NCBI GenBank assembly: GCA_934463035.1
Contig: CAKSIG010000001.1
Coordinates: forward strand, 1-64,000
From: an uncultured Eubacteriales bacterium
GTDB lineage: Bacteria > Bacillota > Clostridia > Oscillospirales > Acutalibacteraceae
DNA: 64,000 nucleotides
Direction of reading: 5' to 3'
The notes under the pieces are model-generated. The model did not search any database, had not been told where the DNA came from, and was given only the letters and a program-made list of their open reading frames with translations. Made by a program: the position numbers and the translations under genes. Shown here in pieces: positions 48,396 to 58,134 of this stretch; the first letter of the stretch is position 1; every line of letters begins with the position of its first letter.

Positions 48396-50441
48396 CTACG
48401 CTCCTTGATTACTTACTTTTTCTAAACCTGCAACGCTGTAATTCTTAGCGGTTCCGTATACCTTTGTACCGTCCAAAGTCACCCAATAAGGCGTTACCTC
48501 GATATCGGTTCTAAATGCCGAACGGGGAATATTGTATAACACGCTTGTGCTGAAATATTTTGAAATACTGCAAAATGCCTCGTCAGGCTTAATAAGATTT
48601 GCTTCGTCGTTAACCCAGCCGTATATTCCGCTGTAAACCGTATCAGATGAAGTCTCCCTAACAGTGTTATTCAGTTTTATTTTAAAACCGACATTCTGAT
48701 ACTGTAAAGAATCTACCGTTGTAACAAAGCGAATTGCAGCCGTATTTCTTAAATAATCATCCTCAGGAATTTCATTTGTTACACAGATGTCGTCTATGGA
48801 CATTACACAGTTTGTTTTAAAGTTGCCTGTATGCATTCTAATTTTAGTTATTGAAGTCAAATCAAGTCCTTTGTTCGCATAAGCAGACAAAGGCAACTCG
48901 ATTTCATTCCATCCATTCTCCAAAACAGAATAACCTGCAGTATTTTGCTGAACTTTATCACCATTATACAGCTGAACTCTCAAATCATTTTCGCTTGCTT
49001 TCCAATCGTCTACGGATCTTACATAAAGCCAAAAATGCAGGCTGCCGTCAGAGCTGTAAGTTGAAAGGTCTTTGGGCTCGCCGAAGGTAATTTCAAATCT
49101 TACCTCGCTGGCTGAATTACTGTAAATTGCATTCGTACCGTCTTTTACAAACTCACTGTCGCTTGTTATCTTAGCGGCAGAATTATTTATCGTAAACGAT
49201 GTTGTATCCTCGGTATTTACAAGAGATTTTTGTTCGGTTGTTGAGTTCGGCACAATAATACGAATATCGTCTATTGATGTCTTTAACGCGCCTGTAAAAG
49301 AGTTTGTATGCATTCTAAGCGTAGTTATTGAAGTCCAATCCAATCCGCTCGCATAATTAGACAAAGGCAACTCGATTTTATTCCATCCCGAATTCAAATC
49401 ATCCAGGCTTACAGTCAACTGCTTATAATTCTTACCGTTATCACTAGACAACTGAACTCTCAATGTTTCCTTAGTACCATCACTCTTAGTGAAATTTTGC
49501 CAAGCGTCTACCGATTCTACATAAAGCCAAAAATGCAGGATGCCGTTGGATGCATACGCTGAAAGATCCTTCGTGTCTTTAAACTTCATATTAAATCTTT
49601 CAGCACTGCTGGTTGAAGAATAGAATGCTCCCATTCCTGTTTTTACATATTTGTTATCATACGAAACGTTGCAATAACTCGGAAGCGGGTTATCGCTGCC
49701 AAATTCCTTTGTGTTTTCACATTCTTGCAATATTACGCCGGGCAACGCCTTGATTACGCGGACATTGTTTATTTTAGTTGTATATGTTGCATCAACTGCG
49801 TCTGTAAGCGATATATTAAACGCTTTAACATTTTGGTAATCGAAAGTTTTGCCTGTTAAAGTGCCGTCGCTGAAATTGGCATTTACCGTAGTCCAAGCCT
49901 TGTTTTCAAATCGGGCGTACCAAAGCGTCCACGATATTGTGTTACCGTTTCCGTCTTTCAGAGATATTATAAAGTTCTTCTCCAACTTATTTTCATAATC
50001 TATGTAAAAATCGAATTGAATCTTGCCTTTTCTGTATGCGTAAATATCTATCGGATCGGTCAGCTCTATGTTTGCGCGTTCCGCGTCTGTTGAATTTTTT
50101 TCAAAATTATCGGTTTCATCCTGATAAATAGTTCCGTCGTTTGCAGCATACTGTGCTTTTAAGCCCAATACGTCCGCAAGCACAAATTTAGCATAAACAT
50201 TTCCGTCGGTTACGGGTTCTGTCAATGCCGTTGTGCAATCGCCGTCCGTATACCAGCCCGAGAAAACATATCCTTCCGGTACATCGCTCGGCGCTGTTCC
50301 CGGGGTTGCCGCGGTATAGGCTACAATTTTTGTAGCTTCTGTTTCTACCGCAGTAACAGGATTATGATATGCCGAACCTAAACTTATTACAATAGCTGCA
50401 ATACACAAAGCAGCAATTAAACGCTTGTAAAATGTTTTCAT
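48396..50441 (-). CDS. Secreted protein with three beta-sandwich modules
   Basis: This 681-residue protein has a cleavable signal peptide (about 1-27, ending near LGSAYH). An InlB/Listeria-Bacteroides-type repeat follows (GYVFSGWYTDGD near 57-90). Then come three jelly-roll-like modules (about 90-235, 240-400 and 405-565) sharing LHFWLYV, GWNEIELPLS and SIDDIR motifs with the proteins at 58-64 kb. The C-terminal region (about 575-681, AIRFVTTVDS...) is a separate unrecognised domain. It is probably an extracellular glycan-binding protein. I see no LPXTG or lipobox, so it is likely released or held by its domains. Confidence 0.75.
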   Translation of the reverse strand: MKTFYKRLIAALCIAAIVISLGSAYHNPVTAVETEATKIVAYTAATPGTAPSDVPEGYVFSGWYTDGDCTTALTEPVTDGNVYAKFVLADVLGLKAQYAANDGTIYQDETDNFEKNSTDAERANIELTDPIDIYAYRKGKIQFDFYIDYENKLEKNFIISLKDGNGNTISWTLWYARFENKAWTTVNANFSDGTLTGKTFDYQNVKAFNISLTDAVDATYTTKINNVRVIKALPGVILQECENTKEFGSDNPLPSYCNVSYDNKYVKTGMGAFYSSTSSAERFNMKFKDTKDLSAYASNGILHFWLYVESVDAWQNFTKSDGTKETLRVQLSSDNGKNYKQLTVSLDDLNSGWNKIELPLSNYASGLDWTSITTLRMHTNSFTGALKTSIDDIRIIVPNSTTEQKSLVNTEDTTSFTINNSAAKITSDSEFVKDGTNAIYSNSASEVRFEITFGEPKDLSTYSSDGSLHFWLYVRSVDDWKASENDLRVQLYNGDKVQQNTAGYSVLENGWNEIELPLSAYANKGLDLTSITKIRMHTGNFKTNCVMSIDDICVTNEIPEDDYLRNTAAIRFVTTVDSLQYQNVGFKIKLNNTVRETSSDTVYSGIYGWVNDEANLIKPDEAFCSISKYFSTSVLYNIPRSAFRTDIEVTPYWVTLDGTKVYGTAKNYSVAGLEKVSNQGA

Positions 50442-50462
50442 AATATCAACCTTTCTTTCTCT

Positions 50463-52607
50463 CTACTCATTCATAGTCTTAATTTGCTTTGTTTTACGCG
50501 GAAGATGACGGAGCAACAATTTATATTCATTTTCCATACCGTTATCCGCTTTAAAACGTAAAATAAAGAAATCGTCCTCGCTTATAGGCAATGTTACGTG
50601 AACCGTCGGTCCCTGCACATTGCTGTTGGCTCCTGCTTTTGTGGTCCATTCTAACAGCTGAACGGTCTGCTCTGCCGTAACAAGTTCAACCGTTACGCTT
50701 CCTGTCGCTTCTTTTGGCAGGTCATTAAGGAACCAGACGTCCGCACTGAATTTTTCTCCCTCCTTCCAATCATATCGGTCTATCCCGGCGGAGAACATAA
50801 CAGGGCGCAAAGCGTTCTTTACGGAATAGTATGATTTTTTCAGTCTTGCGGGATAGCTTACAATACAATGGTGCGCCGCATTGCTCCACGGTTCGTTATA
50901 GCACCAATTAAGCATCATACTGCAATGGGGCCATTGCTGGCGCATTGCCTCAAACGCACACTGATATCCTATACATTGCATTTCTTCGGATTGCTCAATA
51001 AATTGTTCTAATGTTTCTGCTTTTCCGTAATAACTTTCAATTATCGACTTGCACGCCCAAGCGTCAGGTCCCCAAGCCTTATCTGCGTGGCGGTCTACCC
51101 ATGCGCGTGTTTCACCGCAAATATGCAATTCCTCCGCAGGTATAATCTTTTTCAGAGTTTCAATGTCGGTCATCGACGGCACGCCAAACTCTGTATATGC
51201 CGTGCGGTTAGAATGGCGAATAGTATGTATAACGTCAATATCTATCTGCGCATGTTTAAAGGTGTAACCGCCGTGTGCCATACCCATAAGGGGAGACGTT
51301 TTAAGGAATGGACGTCCGTAATCGTATTCATAACAAAGTGAATCTAAAAGCCTGAGCGGTAACGATTGGTCGTCCATACCTGACCAGCCGTTAAACAGCT
51401 CGTTTCCTCCGCACCAAAGAGCAAGGCAAGCGTGGCGGCGCAGTAGCTTTATGATAGCGGTTGCCTCGCTTTTAAGCACCGACAAATACTCAGGCGTATC
51501 GGGATATTTGTTACAGGCAAGCGGAAATTCCTGCCATACCATAATTCCCATACGGTCGCAAATATCGTAGAACACCTCTTTGTTGACGCCCGAACCGCCC
51601 CATATACGAAGCAAGTTCATATTTGCGTCTTTTGCCGCCAAAAGCAGCGGTTCATAGCATTTTTTATCTATCTTCCCGAAGAAAAGCTCGGGATTTACCC
51701 AATTAGAACCCTTTGCAAGAATACGCCTTCCATTCAGTTCCACCGTTATAGGCGCGTCATATCTCGATTTCGGGAACCCTAACGGTTCATACGCGTCGGT
51801 ATTGCGGACAAGGCGCAGCCGTTTAAATGCCAACGTTCCGCTCTTTTCGTCAGAGGAGCTTTTTACCGTCCAATGATAAAGATACGGTGTTCCCTGACCG
51901 TTGCACCACCAAAGCGAAGGGTTCTCAATTTCAATATGCGTATCGCTGCCGCTGTAAACAGGCTTGCCTTCGCCGTCGGTAATTGTTATAAGATATTCGC
52001 CGTTACAGTCAATTTCAAAATCGACCGAGCCTTGCGACATATCCTCATTCAAATCGGTAAAGGGTTCGCAGTTGTAAATATAATCCGACTTTCTTGTCTC
52101 AATATATGCCTCCTGCCACATTCCGGAGATAAGCAGCCTCGGCTGCCAATCCCAGCCGTAGCAAACAGGCGGCTTAAAACTTGCAGAAGCCTCCTGTCTG
52201 GTTCCGACCGCGGAGCCCTTTCTCTTAGGATGAGGATAAATAATAACGGAAATTTCATCTTCGCCGGTCAGCCTGTCGGTAAGCTCTAATTCTATCTTTT
52301 TATACATACCCTCATAGGAATATATTTTTTCCCCGTTTAGAAGAATGTCAAAACGATAGTCGATACCAAGACTGACAAACCATACGGTTTCATCCGACTC
52401 GCGCTCAAACGACAGCTTAGTTCTATACTCCCAAGTCAAATCTTCAAGAGGCCGATATTTCAGGTAATTATCCATATAATTAGCGTCGCCGAAATTATGC
52501 GCCACTCCGTAATCATACTGAATATTACCGGGAACATTTGCGGCAAACCACTCGTCGGACCCGTTGCCGCCGAATATACGGCCTTGCCATTTTTGCTTGT
52601 ATTTCAT
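50463..52607 (-). CDS. GH2 family beta-mannosidase-like enzyme
   Basis: This 714-residue enzyme has the GH2 architecture: a sugar-binding jelly roll (1-180), an immunoglobulin-like domain, and a TIM barrel with the acid/base Glu in LWCGGNE and the nucleophile Glu in YTEFGVPS. The segment LLRIWGGSG...YDICDRMGIMVWQEFPL is typical of the beta-mannosidase branch. I choose the ATG at 52607 (GAGG 9 nt upstream). Next to GH38 it points to removal of core beta-mannose from a mannose-containing glycan. It is cytoplasmic, with no signal peptide. Confidence 0.85.
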   Translation of the reverse strand: MKYKQKWQGRIFGGNGSDEWFAANVPGNIQYDYGVAHNFGDANYMDNYLKYRPLEDLTWEYRTKLSFERESDETVWFVSLGIDYRFDILLNGEKIYSYEGMYKKIELELTDRLTGEDEISVIIYPHPKRKGSAVGTRQEASASFKPPVCYGWDWQPRLLISGMWQEAYIETRKSDYIYNCEPFTDLNEDMSQGSVDFEIDCNGEYLITITDGEGKPVYSGSDTHIEIENPSLWWCNGQGTPYLYHWTVKSSSDEKSGTLAFKRLRLVRNTDAYEPLGFPKSRYDAPITVELNGRRILAKGSNWVNPELFFGKIDKKCYEPLLLAAKDANMNLLRIWGGSGVNKEVFYDICDRMGIMVWQEFPLACNKYPDTPEYLSVLKSEATAIIKLLRRHACLALWCGGNELFNGWSGMDDQSLPLRLLDSLCYEYDYGRPFLKTSPLMGMAHGGYTFKHAQIDIDVIHTIRHSNRTAYTEFGVPSMTDIETLKKIIPAEELHICGETRAWVDRHADKAWGPDAWACKSIIESYYGKAETLEQFIEQSEEMQCIGYQCAFEAMRQQWPHCSMMLNWCYNEPWSNAAHHCIVSYPARLKKSYYSVKNALRPVMFSAGIDRYDWKEGEKFSADVWFLNDLPKEATGSVTVELVTAEQTVQLLEWTTKAGANSNVQGPTVHVTLPISEDDFFILRFKADNGMENEYKLLLRHLPRKTKQIKTMNE

Positions 52608-52650
52608 AACTTTAAACCTCAATTATTATTAGAATTTAAAATTTATAATA

Positions 52651-54930
52651 CTATCGGTATAACTTTATTCCCTGAATTTTAAAGGCTTCAAGCGGGATAG
52701 CAATGCGCCCGTTATTTATTGCTGACGGTTCTGTAACCGCATCCATACAACCGTCTGTCAGCGAATATGAAGAAAACTCATCAGAAAGTGTAATAACTGC
52801 CGTTTCCTTATGAGATAATCCGTTATAAAGACGAATGAAAACAGCGCCGCCGTCGGTTCGCATTGCGGAAATCTGAGCGCCGCAAACGGAAATCGGAAGT
52901 AATTCCTCCTTGGTGGTATCAATAAGAGGTCTCTGGAATGACAGAGCCAACTCCCAAAGCTGTTTGTCGCTGTCGGTTTTATGCGGTATAACGGCATAAT
53001 CGCACGCGATATGTTCACCCAAATTATACGACAGCTTGCTGGGGCACTTATACTCCATTGCAACGCTTCGGAAAATTGTGAGCATCATAATACCGTCTTC
53101 CGTATTATTGGCGGGCAATCCGCGGTTTACCAGCGTCAAGCCGACATTTGAATTCTCTTGATCCATAAAGTATTCAAGCGGCTGCGTTCCCTCGCCGCGC
53201 TCTACCGTTCCGTATGGAATTTGGTGACGGACCGTGCCGCCGCTTAATTCCGTCGGGAAAGCAACTCTCAATCGAATTCTGTTGTAGTTACAGTCGAACT
53301 CGGTATGATAATCTATTCGCTGTATACTTTTTGAAAGGGTAAAGGATACCGTAAACGGTACTTTTGTCTGCCAATAATCCAAACTGCCTTTCTGTGTAAC
53401 CTTTATACTGCCGTCAGACAGCATCTCAGCGGAAGCAGACTGAACTCCGACGCTTCTGAGCTTGGTTTTCGGGTGTACCGACAGCTTAGAGCGGTCATAA
53501 GGATCGGGAACGTTTGTGGTATGCTGTGAATCAAGCTCCCAAGGATACTCAAACTCTACCCAGTTGTCGCCGCTGTCAGCCTCCATAAGCAAACTTCCAA
53601 AAGGAATATCTTTTTCTTCAAAAATTATTTCCTTGCTTTCTTTTTCGGTAAGCCTTGAAATAAAGCCCTTACTGTTTACTTCCGCACGATACCATTCGTT
53701 TTCAAATGTCAACGGCAGAGCTGCGGGCCGGGACGTCAACGTATTCGGCTCGGCATAACCAAAAGCATTTGCATTATATAGTGTATTCCCGCAAAGCTCG
53801 GTAACGGCAAACGGCAAGGAATTAAATTTAGCGGATTCGCCTTTTTCTGAAAGAGCCTTACGCTTTTCCTCTACCGTATCGAACGCGTCGGCATATTCTT
53901 CATAAGCCTGTACCAAAGCCTCGTCGCAGATCGTACCGCAGATAATATCGTGGAACTGATTTTTTAATGCCGTCTCCCACAGTGAAGTGAAGTCAATGTC
54001 CTTTTTCTTCAATACGGACAGAACCTCCAAACCGTAAAGATCCTGTTCCAATCTTCTGTTTGCCTGCTTTATACGTATATTTGTAGAAAAACTGCCTTTT
54101 AAGCAACTGACAAATTCTTTGGTATATAACTCCTTATTGTCAAAATCTACTGAATCCAAAGCGGCATCAAAGGTTGAAAAATTAATATCGGGCATTTCAG
54201 AATCATCTTGCCATTCCGCAACGGACTTTAAAGCCGAAACGGCAGGCATAGTCATATCGCCGCCCGCGGGGACGATTTGGGGATCGTCTCCGCAATACTT
54301 GCGCATATAATTATAGAGGTTAAGAACGCCCTCCTTGCAGGCTGCCTCCCAATGAAGCTCCTCTGCGTTTACCAATTCGGCATTACTCGGAAACAAAACC
54401 CCCGCATATCCCTTAGAAAGCCAATGCGTCGGAATTATCGTTCCGTCCAAGCCCTGCCAACGGAAGTTTTCTTTTTCAAAATCATATTCCATACATCTGC
54501 TGAAAAGATAGTAATCGTAGCCGCAGCTCTTTAATATCTGCGGAAGCTGTGCGTGGTGTCCCCAACAGTCGGCAATTACGACTGTTCGGGGCATAACATC
54601 GACAATTTTCTTTAAAAATCTTCTGCCGTATGTGGCATTTTGAAAAATACTCTCTCCCGAGGGCATACACATATCGGGAACCGACCAAAATCCGGGAGCC
54701 AAAACCAATCGTTTTTCCTGAATAAATTTCTTCAAAGATTCCTGCTTTTCAGGATGCGTCTCCCAATATTCCTTGAAAAAATATGTCTGCTCTACCGAAT
54801 ATGTATAGTTTTCATTTTGTTCAAGCAATTTAACGGCTTCGTCCAAAATTGATACTGCCCTTTGTGTATACCATTTTTCAGGCTTCAAGTATGCAATATC
54901 GTGGTGAAAGGTCGGGATTAGATTTATCAC
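52651..54930 (-). CDS. GH38 family alpha-mannosidase-like enzyme
   Basis: This 759-residue zinc-dependent retaining enzyme has the metal-binding TFHHDIAY at the N-terminus (H9, D11) and the nucleophile region ADCWGHHAQLPQIL with D121. The long C-terminal beta-sandwich domains are present. The GTG at 54930 is chosen because it overlaps the permease stop (GTGA) with GGAGGTG upstream and puts HHD near the N-terminus as in the family. It probably trims alpha-mannosides imported by the neighbouring transporter. Confidence 0.85.
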   Translation of the reverse strand: MINLIPTFHHDIAYLKPEKWYTQRAVSILDEAVKLLEQNENYTYSVEQTYFFKEYWETHPEKQESLKKFIQEKRLVLAPGFWSVPDMCMPSGESIFQNATYGRRFLKKIVDVMPRTVVIADCWGHHAQLPQILKSCGYDYYLFSRCMEYDFEKENFRWQGLDGTIIPTHWLSKGYAGVLFPSNAELVNAEELHWEAACKEGVLNLYNYMRKYCGDDPQIVPAGGDMTMPAVSALKSVAEWQDDSEMPDINFSTFDAALDSVDFDNKELYTKEFVSCLKGSFSTNIRIKQANRRLEQDLYGLEVLSVLKKKDIDFTSLWETALKNQFHDIICGTICDEALVQAYEEYADAFDTVEEKRKALSEKGESAKFNSLPFAVTELCGNTLYNANAFGYAEPNTLTSRPAALPLTFENEWYRAEVNSKGFISRLTEKESKEIIFEEKDIPFGSLLMEADSGDNWVEFEYPWELDSQHTTNVPDPYDRSKLSVHPKTKLRSVGVQSASAEMLSDGSIKVTQKGSLDYWQTKVPFTVSFTLSKSIQRIDYHTEFDCNYNRIRLRVAFPTELSGGTVRHQIPYGTVERGEGTQPLEYFMDQENSNVGLTLVNRGLPANNTEDGIMMLTIFRSVAMEYKCPSKLSYNLGEHIACDYAVIPHKTDSDKQLWELALSFQRPLIDTTKEELLPISVCGAQISAMRTDGGAVFIRLYNGLSHKETAVITLSDEFSSYSLTDGCMDAVTEPSAINNGRIAIPLEAFKIQGIKLYR

Positions 54931-55775
54931 CCCTTTACACCTCCTGCCAAAGCCGAAACAAATCGCTTTTGTCCCAAAAGGAATACTACCAGGACCGGTA
55001 TACACGTTATAATTGCCGCCGCAAATACAACTGTATATTCCACGGAAAACTCACTGCTGAAATTGATTAAAAGCGCCATCGGAATAGTATATAATTTTGG
55101 ATCGCGCAGGGTCAGCATAGGACCGAGGGCGCTGTTCCAAGAATCTGTGAAATGCAGAATTCCTACTGCCGAAAGCGACGGCAGTATAAGCGGTAAAATA
55201 ACCTTTGTGCATATCTGAAAATCGTTAGCGCCGTCCAGCATAGCGGCTTCCTCAAATTCCTTTGGTATTGTTCTGAGAAATCCTGTAACTATAAACAATG
55301 CGGTTGTAATTCCGATAGAGCCGCAAAATATTTCGCCGAACAGGTTATTATATAACCCCAAATTACGGCGCAGCACCAACGTTGTAACCGTACTTACATT
55401 CGGAATGAACATTGTGACAAGAAAGAACATATATATTGCAACGCCGACTTTGGTATTGCGGATACGGTTTATGCAATAGGATACCAACAATACCCACACC
55501 AAAAACAAAAATGTACTGCCAACAGTGATAATAATACTGTTCTTAGCCGCCGACAGTAAATTTCCGTCAGTCCACGCCGTTGAATAATTCTGAAAGGTTG
55601 CATTTTCGGGGAAACCGATAGGATTGAGTATTCGCTCCTGCCGCGTCTTAAACGAAGTTATTATTATAAAGCAAAAGGGAACAGTTAAAACCAATGCGTA
55701 AATAAGCACAATAACTTTGCCGATAATGCTCATAGGGGATAATCTATTCAATTTTTTGATACCTATTTTGCTCAT
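54927..55775 (-). CDS. Carbohydrate ABC transporter permease (MalG type)
   Basis: This 282-residue inner-membrane permease has about six transmembrane helices. Its EAA loop, EEAAMLDGANDFQICTKVIL, contacts the ATPase. It pairs with the MalF-type permease 5 bp upstream and the binding protein. No ATPase gene is in the window, as is usual for Firmicutes CUT1 systems that share an MsmX-type ATPase. Its stop overlaps the GH38 start. Confidence 0.93.
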   Translation of the reverse strand: MSKIGIKKLNRLSPMSIIGKVIVLIYALVLTVPFCFIIITSFKTRQERILNPIGFPENATFQNYSTAWTDGNLLSAAKNSIIITVGSTFLFLVWVLLVSYCINRIRNTKVGVAIYMFFLVTMFIPNVSTVTTLVLRRNLGLYNNLFGEIFCGSIGITTALFIVTGFLRTIPKEFEEAAMLDGANDFQICTKVILPLILPSLSAVGILHFTDSWNSALGPMLTLRDPKLYTIPMALLINFSSEFSVEYTVVFAAAIITCIPVLVVFLLGQKRFVSALAGGVKG

Positions 55776-55780
55776 TTTAA

Positions 55781-56707
55781 CTACTCTCCCAATATCTGAT
55801 TTTCCACTTTTCGCATAGCCAAGAACTGTATAATACTTACCGTTCCCAGGAATAAAAGCATAATAACGGAGACTGCCGAAACCTCGCCGTAGGTTGAAGA
55901 CATTAAGGTCTTTTTGTATACATACGCCGATAAGGTATCAAATGCCTTTATACTGCTTCTGCTGCCCAACATAACCACATAGTCCGAAGCCATAAATCCT
56001 GTTGAAATGGTCATAAGAGAGAGCCTGAGAAGCGTAGGTAACATCAGGGGCAGCGTAACCTTCCAAAAGGTCTGCCAGCGGTTTGCTCCGTCAATTTTGG
56101 CGGCCTCGCCCAAATCCTCCGATATACTGTTTAAGCCTGAGTATATAATCATCATCGGGTATCCGATCTTAGCCCAGATATGAACGCACACGATAAGCAG
56201 AACTGCTCTCCAATTTTGACCGAAAAAGTCATAACCCGGGAAGCCCTTAAAGCCAAGAGAGCCCAACATAGAATTTATAACGCCTAAATTGGGATCGTAC
56301 ATATATGCCCAAGTAAGACTTACGATTGTGGAGGACAAAACCATCGGAAAGAAAAAGTATGTACGGAAAAACTTGTTTATCATTGTGTTTTTCTGCAATG
56401 CAATCGCCAAAACCAAGGCAAGCACGGTTTGAATACAAAACAGTCCCGCCACGTACATTAAGGAATTCGCGATATAACCTAATGTTTCTTTTAATCTTAT
56501 TGAGAATAAAAGCTCATAGTTAAAAAATCCCACAAATTCTTTTACTGATGTATAAGGTCCCCACTTATATAAAGACAACGGAATAATAGAAATTCTCGGA
56601 TAATAAACAAACAAGATATAAAGGAATAACATAGGAGACATATATAAAACATATTTCCATTTGCTGTTATATGAGCGTTTTATATTTCGCAATGTTGTAT
56701 TTTTCAT
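55781..56707 (-). CDS. Sugar ABC transporter permease (MalF/UgpA type)
   Basis: This 308-residue permease has six predicted membrane helices. The EAA motif is GEAAKIDGANRWQTFWKVTL. The N-terminal segment (YVLYMSPMLFLYILFVYYP) is typical of the MalF-type partner. It works with the MalG-type permease and the binding protein to import an oligosaccharide. Confidence 0.93.
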   Translation of the reverse strand: MKNTTLRNIKRSYNSKWKYVLYMSPMLFLYILFVYYPRISIIPLSLYKWGPYTSVKEFVGFFNYELLFSIRLKETLGYIANSLMYVAGLFCIQTVLALVLAIALQKNTMINKFFRTYFFFPMVLSSTIVSLTWAYMYDPNLGVINSMLGSLGFKGFPGYDFFGQNWRAVLLIVCVHIWAKIGYPMMIIYSGLNSISEDLGEAAKIDGANRWQTFWKVTLPLMLPTLLRLSLMTISTGFMASDYVVMLGSRSSIKAFDTLSAYVYKKTLMSSTYGEVSAVSVIMLLFLGTVSIIQFLAMRKVENQILGE

Positions 56708-56767
56708 TTATATTCACCCACCTGGAACGGAAATAGGATTTTATTCTCCCCATCCGTATGATAACTG

Positions 56768-58096
56768 TTATTGTTTGCCTTTCAAATTCAACGTGTTCAA
56801 CTCATCTTCAAAAGATGAAACATACGGTTTCCAATCTCCGCCGCCGAACAGGGCTTTTTCAAATACCTTTGAAAAACTGTTGCTCCAATAATCGTAATAT
56901 TTAAGCGTTGCGTGGTTGGATTCCAGAACATAATCGCCGTTGAAGAACGAGGGTTCCCAATCATGCGTAATTTTAACGCCCTTTATGTTGGAGTTCATAT
57001 TTGCGTTGTTGCAGTAATATTCCGATATTTCGGGAGTAGCCAAAAACTCAACCCATAATTTCGCCGCGCCGAGCGCTTTGCTGTTTGAATTTATAATACT
57101 GATCTGTGCAGAATCACAGAAAGATCTGCCCGTATTTGCAAAGGTAGGTACGGGGAAGAACGCAACGTTTATGCCTGGGAAATAATGATCCTTCTCACCT
57201 ATTGCCCAAGAGCCTTCGTATATAATGGCCGTCTTTTTCTGAGCAAAGAGCGACATTCCTGCGTCAAACGAAATTGCCTCATACGCGTTATAGTAAATAT
57301 CTTTGTCAGCATAATATGTCAAAGTATCCAATGTGCTCTTAACTTCTTCGTTTGTCGAAATATCCAACAAAGAGCCGTCGTCTATTTTTTCCGCCAAGGC
57401 TTCATATCCGTCAAGTCCCATAGTGTTATACAAAACATTTTTTGCAAGTGAATCGCCCTTGTGACCGCCTGCATAAGAAATTCCGCCGTATCCGGCCGCC
57501 TTTAACTTATTAACAACATTGACCAATTCTTCGGGCGTCTGAGGAGGCTCTAAACCGTACTGCTTGAAAACGTCTACATTATACATAAATCCCAGATAAT
57601 TGTAAGCATTGGGATAACCGTAACAATCGCCGTCAATAAACGCTATCTGCTTTGCGGCATCTGTCAGATTTTCAATATAATCAAAGTCTGTCTGCGGCGC
57701 CGCAATTCCGTCACTTGCAAACGATGAAAGTCTGCCCGGATGGCAATCGAATACGTCAACGCCCTCGCCGAACGCTAAGTCTGCCTGCAAGTTTGTGTAA
57801 TAAGAAGAACTGTCGGCTGTTAAAGATAAATCAACTTCAATCCAATTATATTTTTCTTCAAATCTTCTTACAATTTCTTCATAATATTCTCTGTCGTTGT
57901 GGCGCCAAGAAGCAACCTTAATGGTTACTTTGCCGCCCGAAGCATCGGCACCTGCGCTCCAATCCAAATTTGAGGCGTTAGTGCCTTTGTTACTTTTTCC
58001 TTTACCGTTATTGCCGTTTGTGCTGCTTCCACAGGCAGTCATACAAAACATTAGCAATACAGAAGTCAAAACTGCGATTATTTTATTCCACTTCAT
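56768..58096 (-). CDS. Extracellular solute-binding lipoprotein (family 1)
   Basis: This 442-residue sugar-binding lipoprotein has a signal peptide with lipobox MTAC (acylated Cys near residue 20) and the Ser/Asn/Gly-rich spacer usual before the domain. A family 1 fold follows (DCHPGRLSSFASDG, IYEGSWAIGEKD, NSNSKALGAAKLWVEFLATPE). The ATG at 58096 is preceded by AAGGAG. It captures the oligosaccharide for the permeases just downstream. The ligand is not predictable from sequence, but the neighbouring mannosidases suggest a mannose-containing glycan. Confidence 0.92.
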   Translation of the reverse strand: MKWNKIIAVLTSVLLMFCMTACGSSTNGNNGKGKSNKGTNASNLDWSAGADASGGKVTIKVASWRHNDREYYEEIVRRFEEKYNWIEVDLSLTADSSSYYTNLQADLAFGEGVDVFDCHPGRLSSFASDGIAAPQTDFDYIENLTDAAKQIAFIDGDCYGYPNAYNYLGFMYNVDVFKQYGLEPPQTPEELVNVVNKLKAAGYGGISYAGGHKGDSLAKNVLYNTMGLDGYEALAEKIDDGSLLDISTNEEVKSTLDTLTYYADKDIYYNAYEAISFDAGMSLFAQKKTAIIYEGSWAIGEKDHYFPGINVAFFPVPTFANTGRSFCDSAQISIINSNSKALGAAKLWVEFLATPEISEYYCNNANMNSNIKGVKITHDWEPSFFNGDYVLESNHATLKYYDYWSNSFSKVFEKALFGGGDWKPYVSSFEDELNTLNLKGKQ

Positions 58097-58134
58097 ATAA
58101 AAATTTCTCCTTTTCAGAATATGCTGATAATTTT

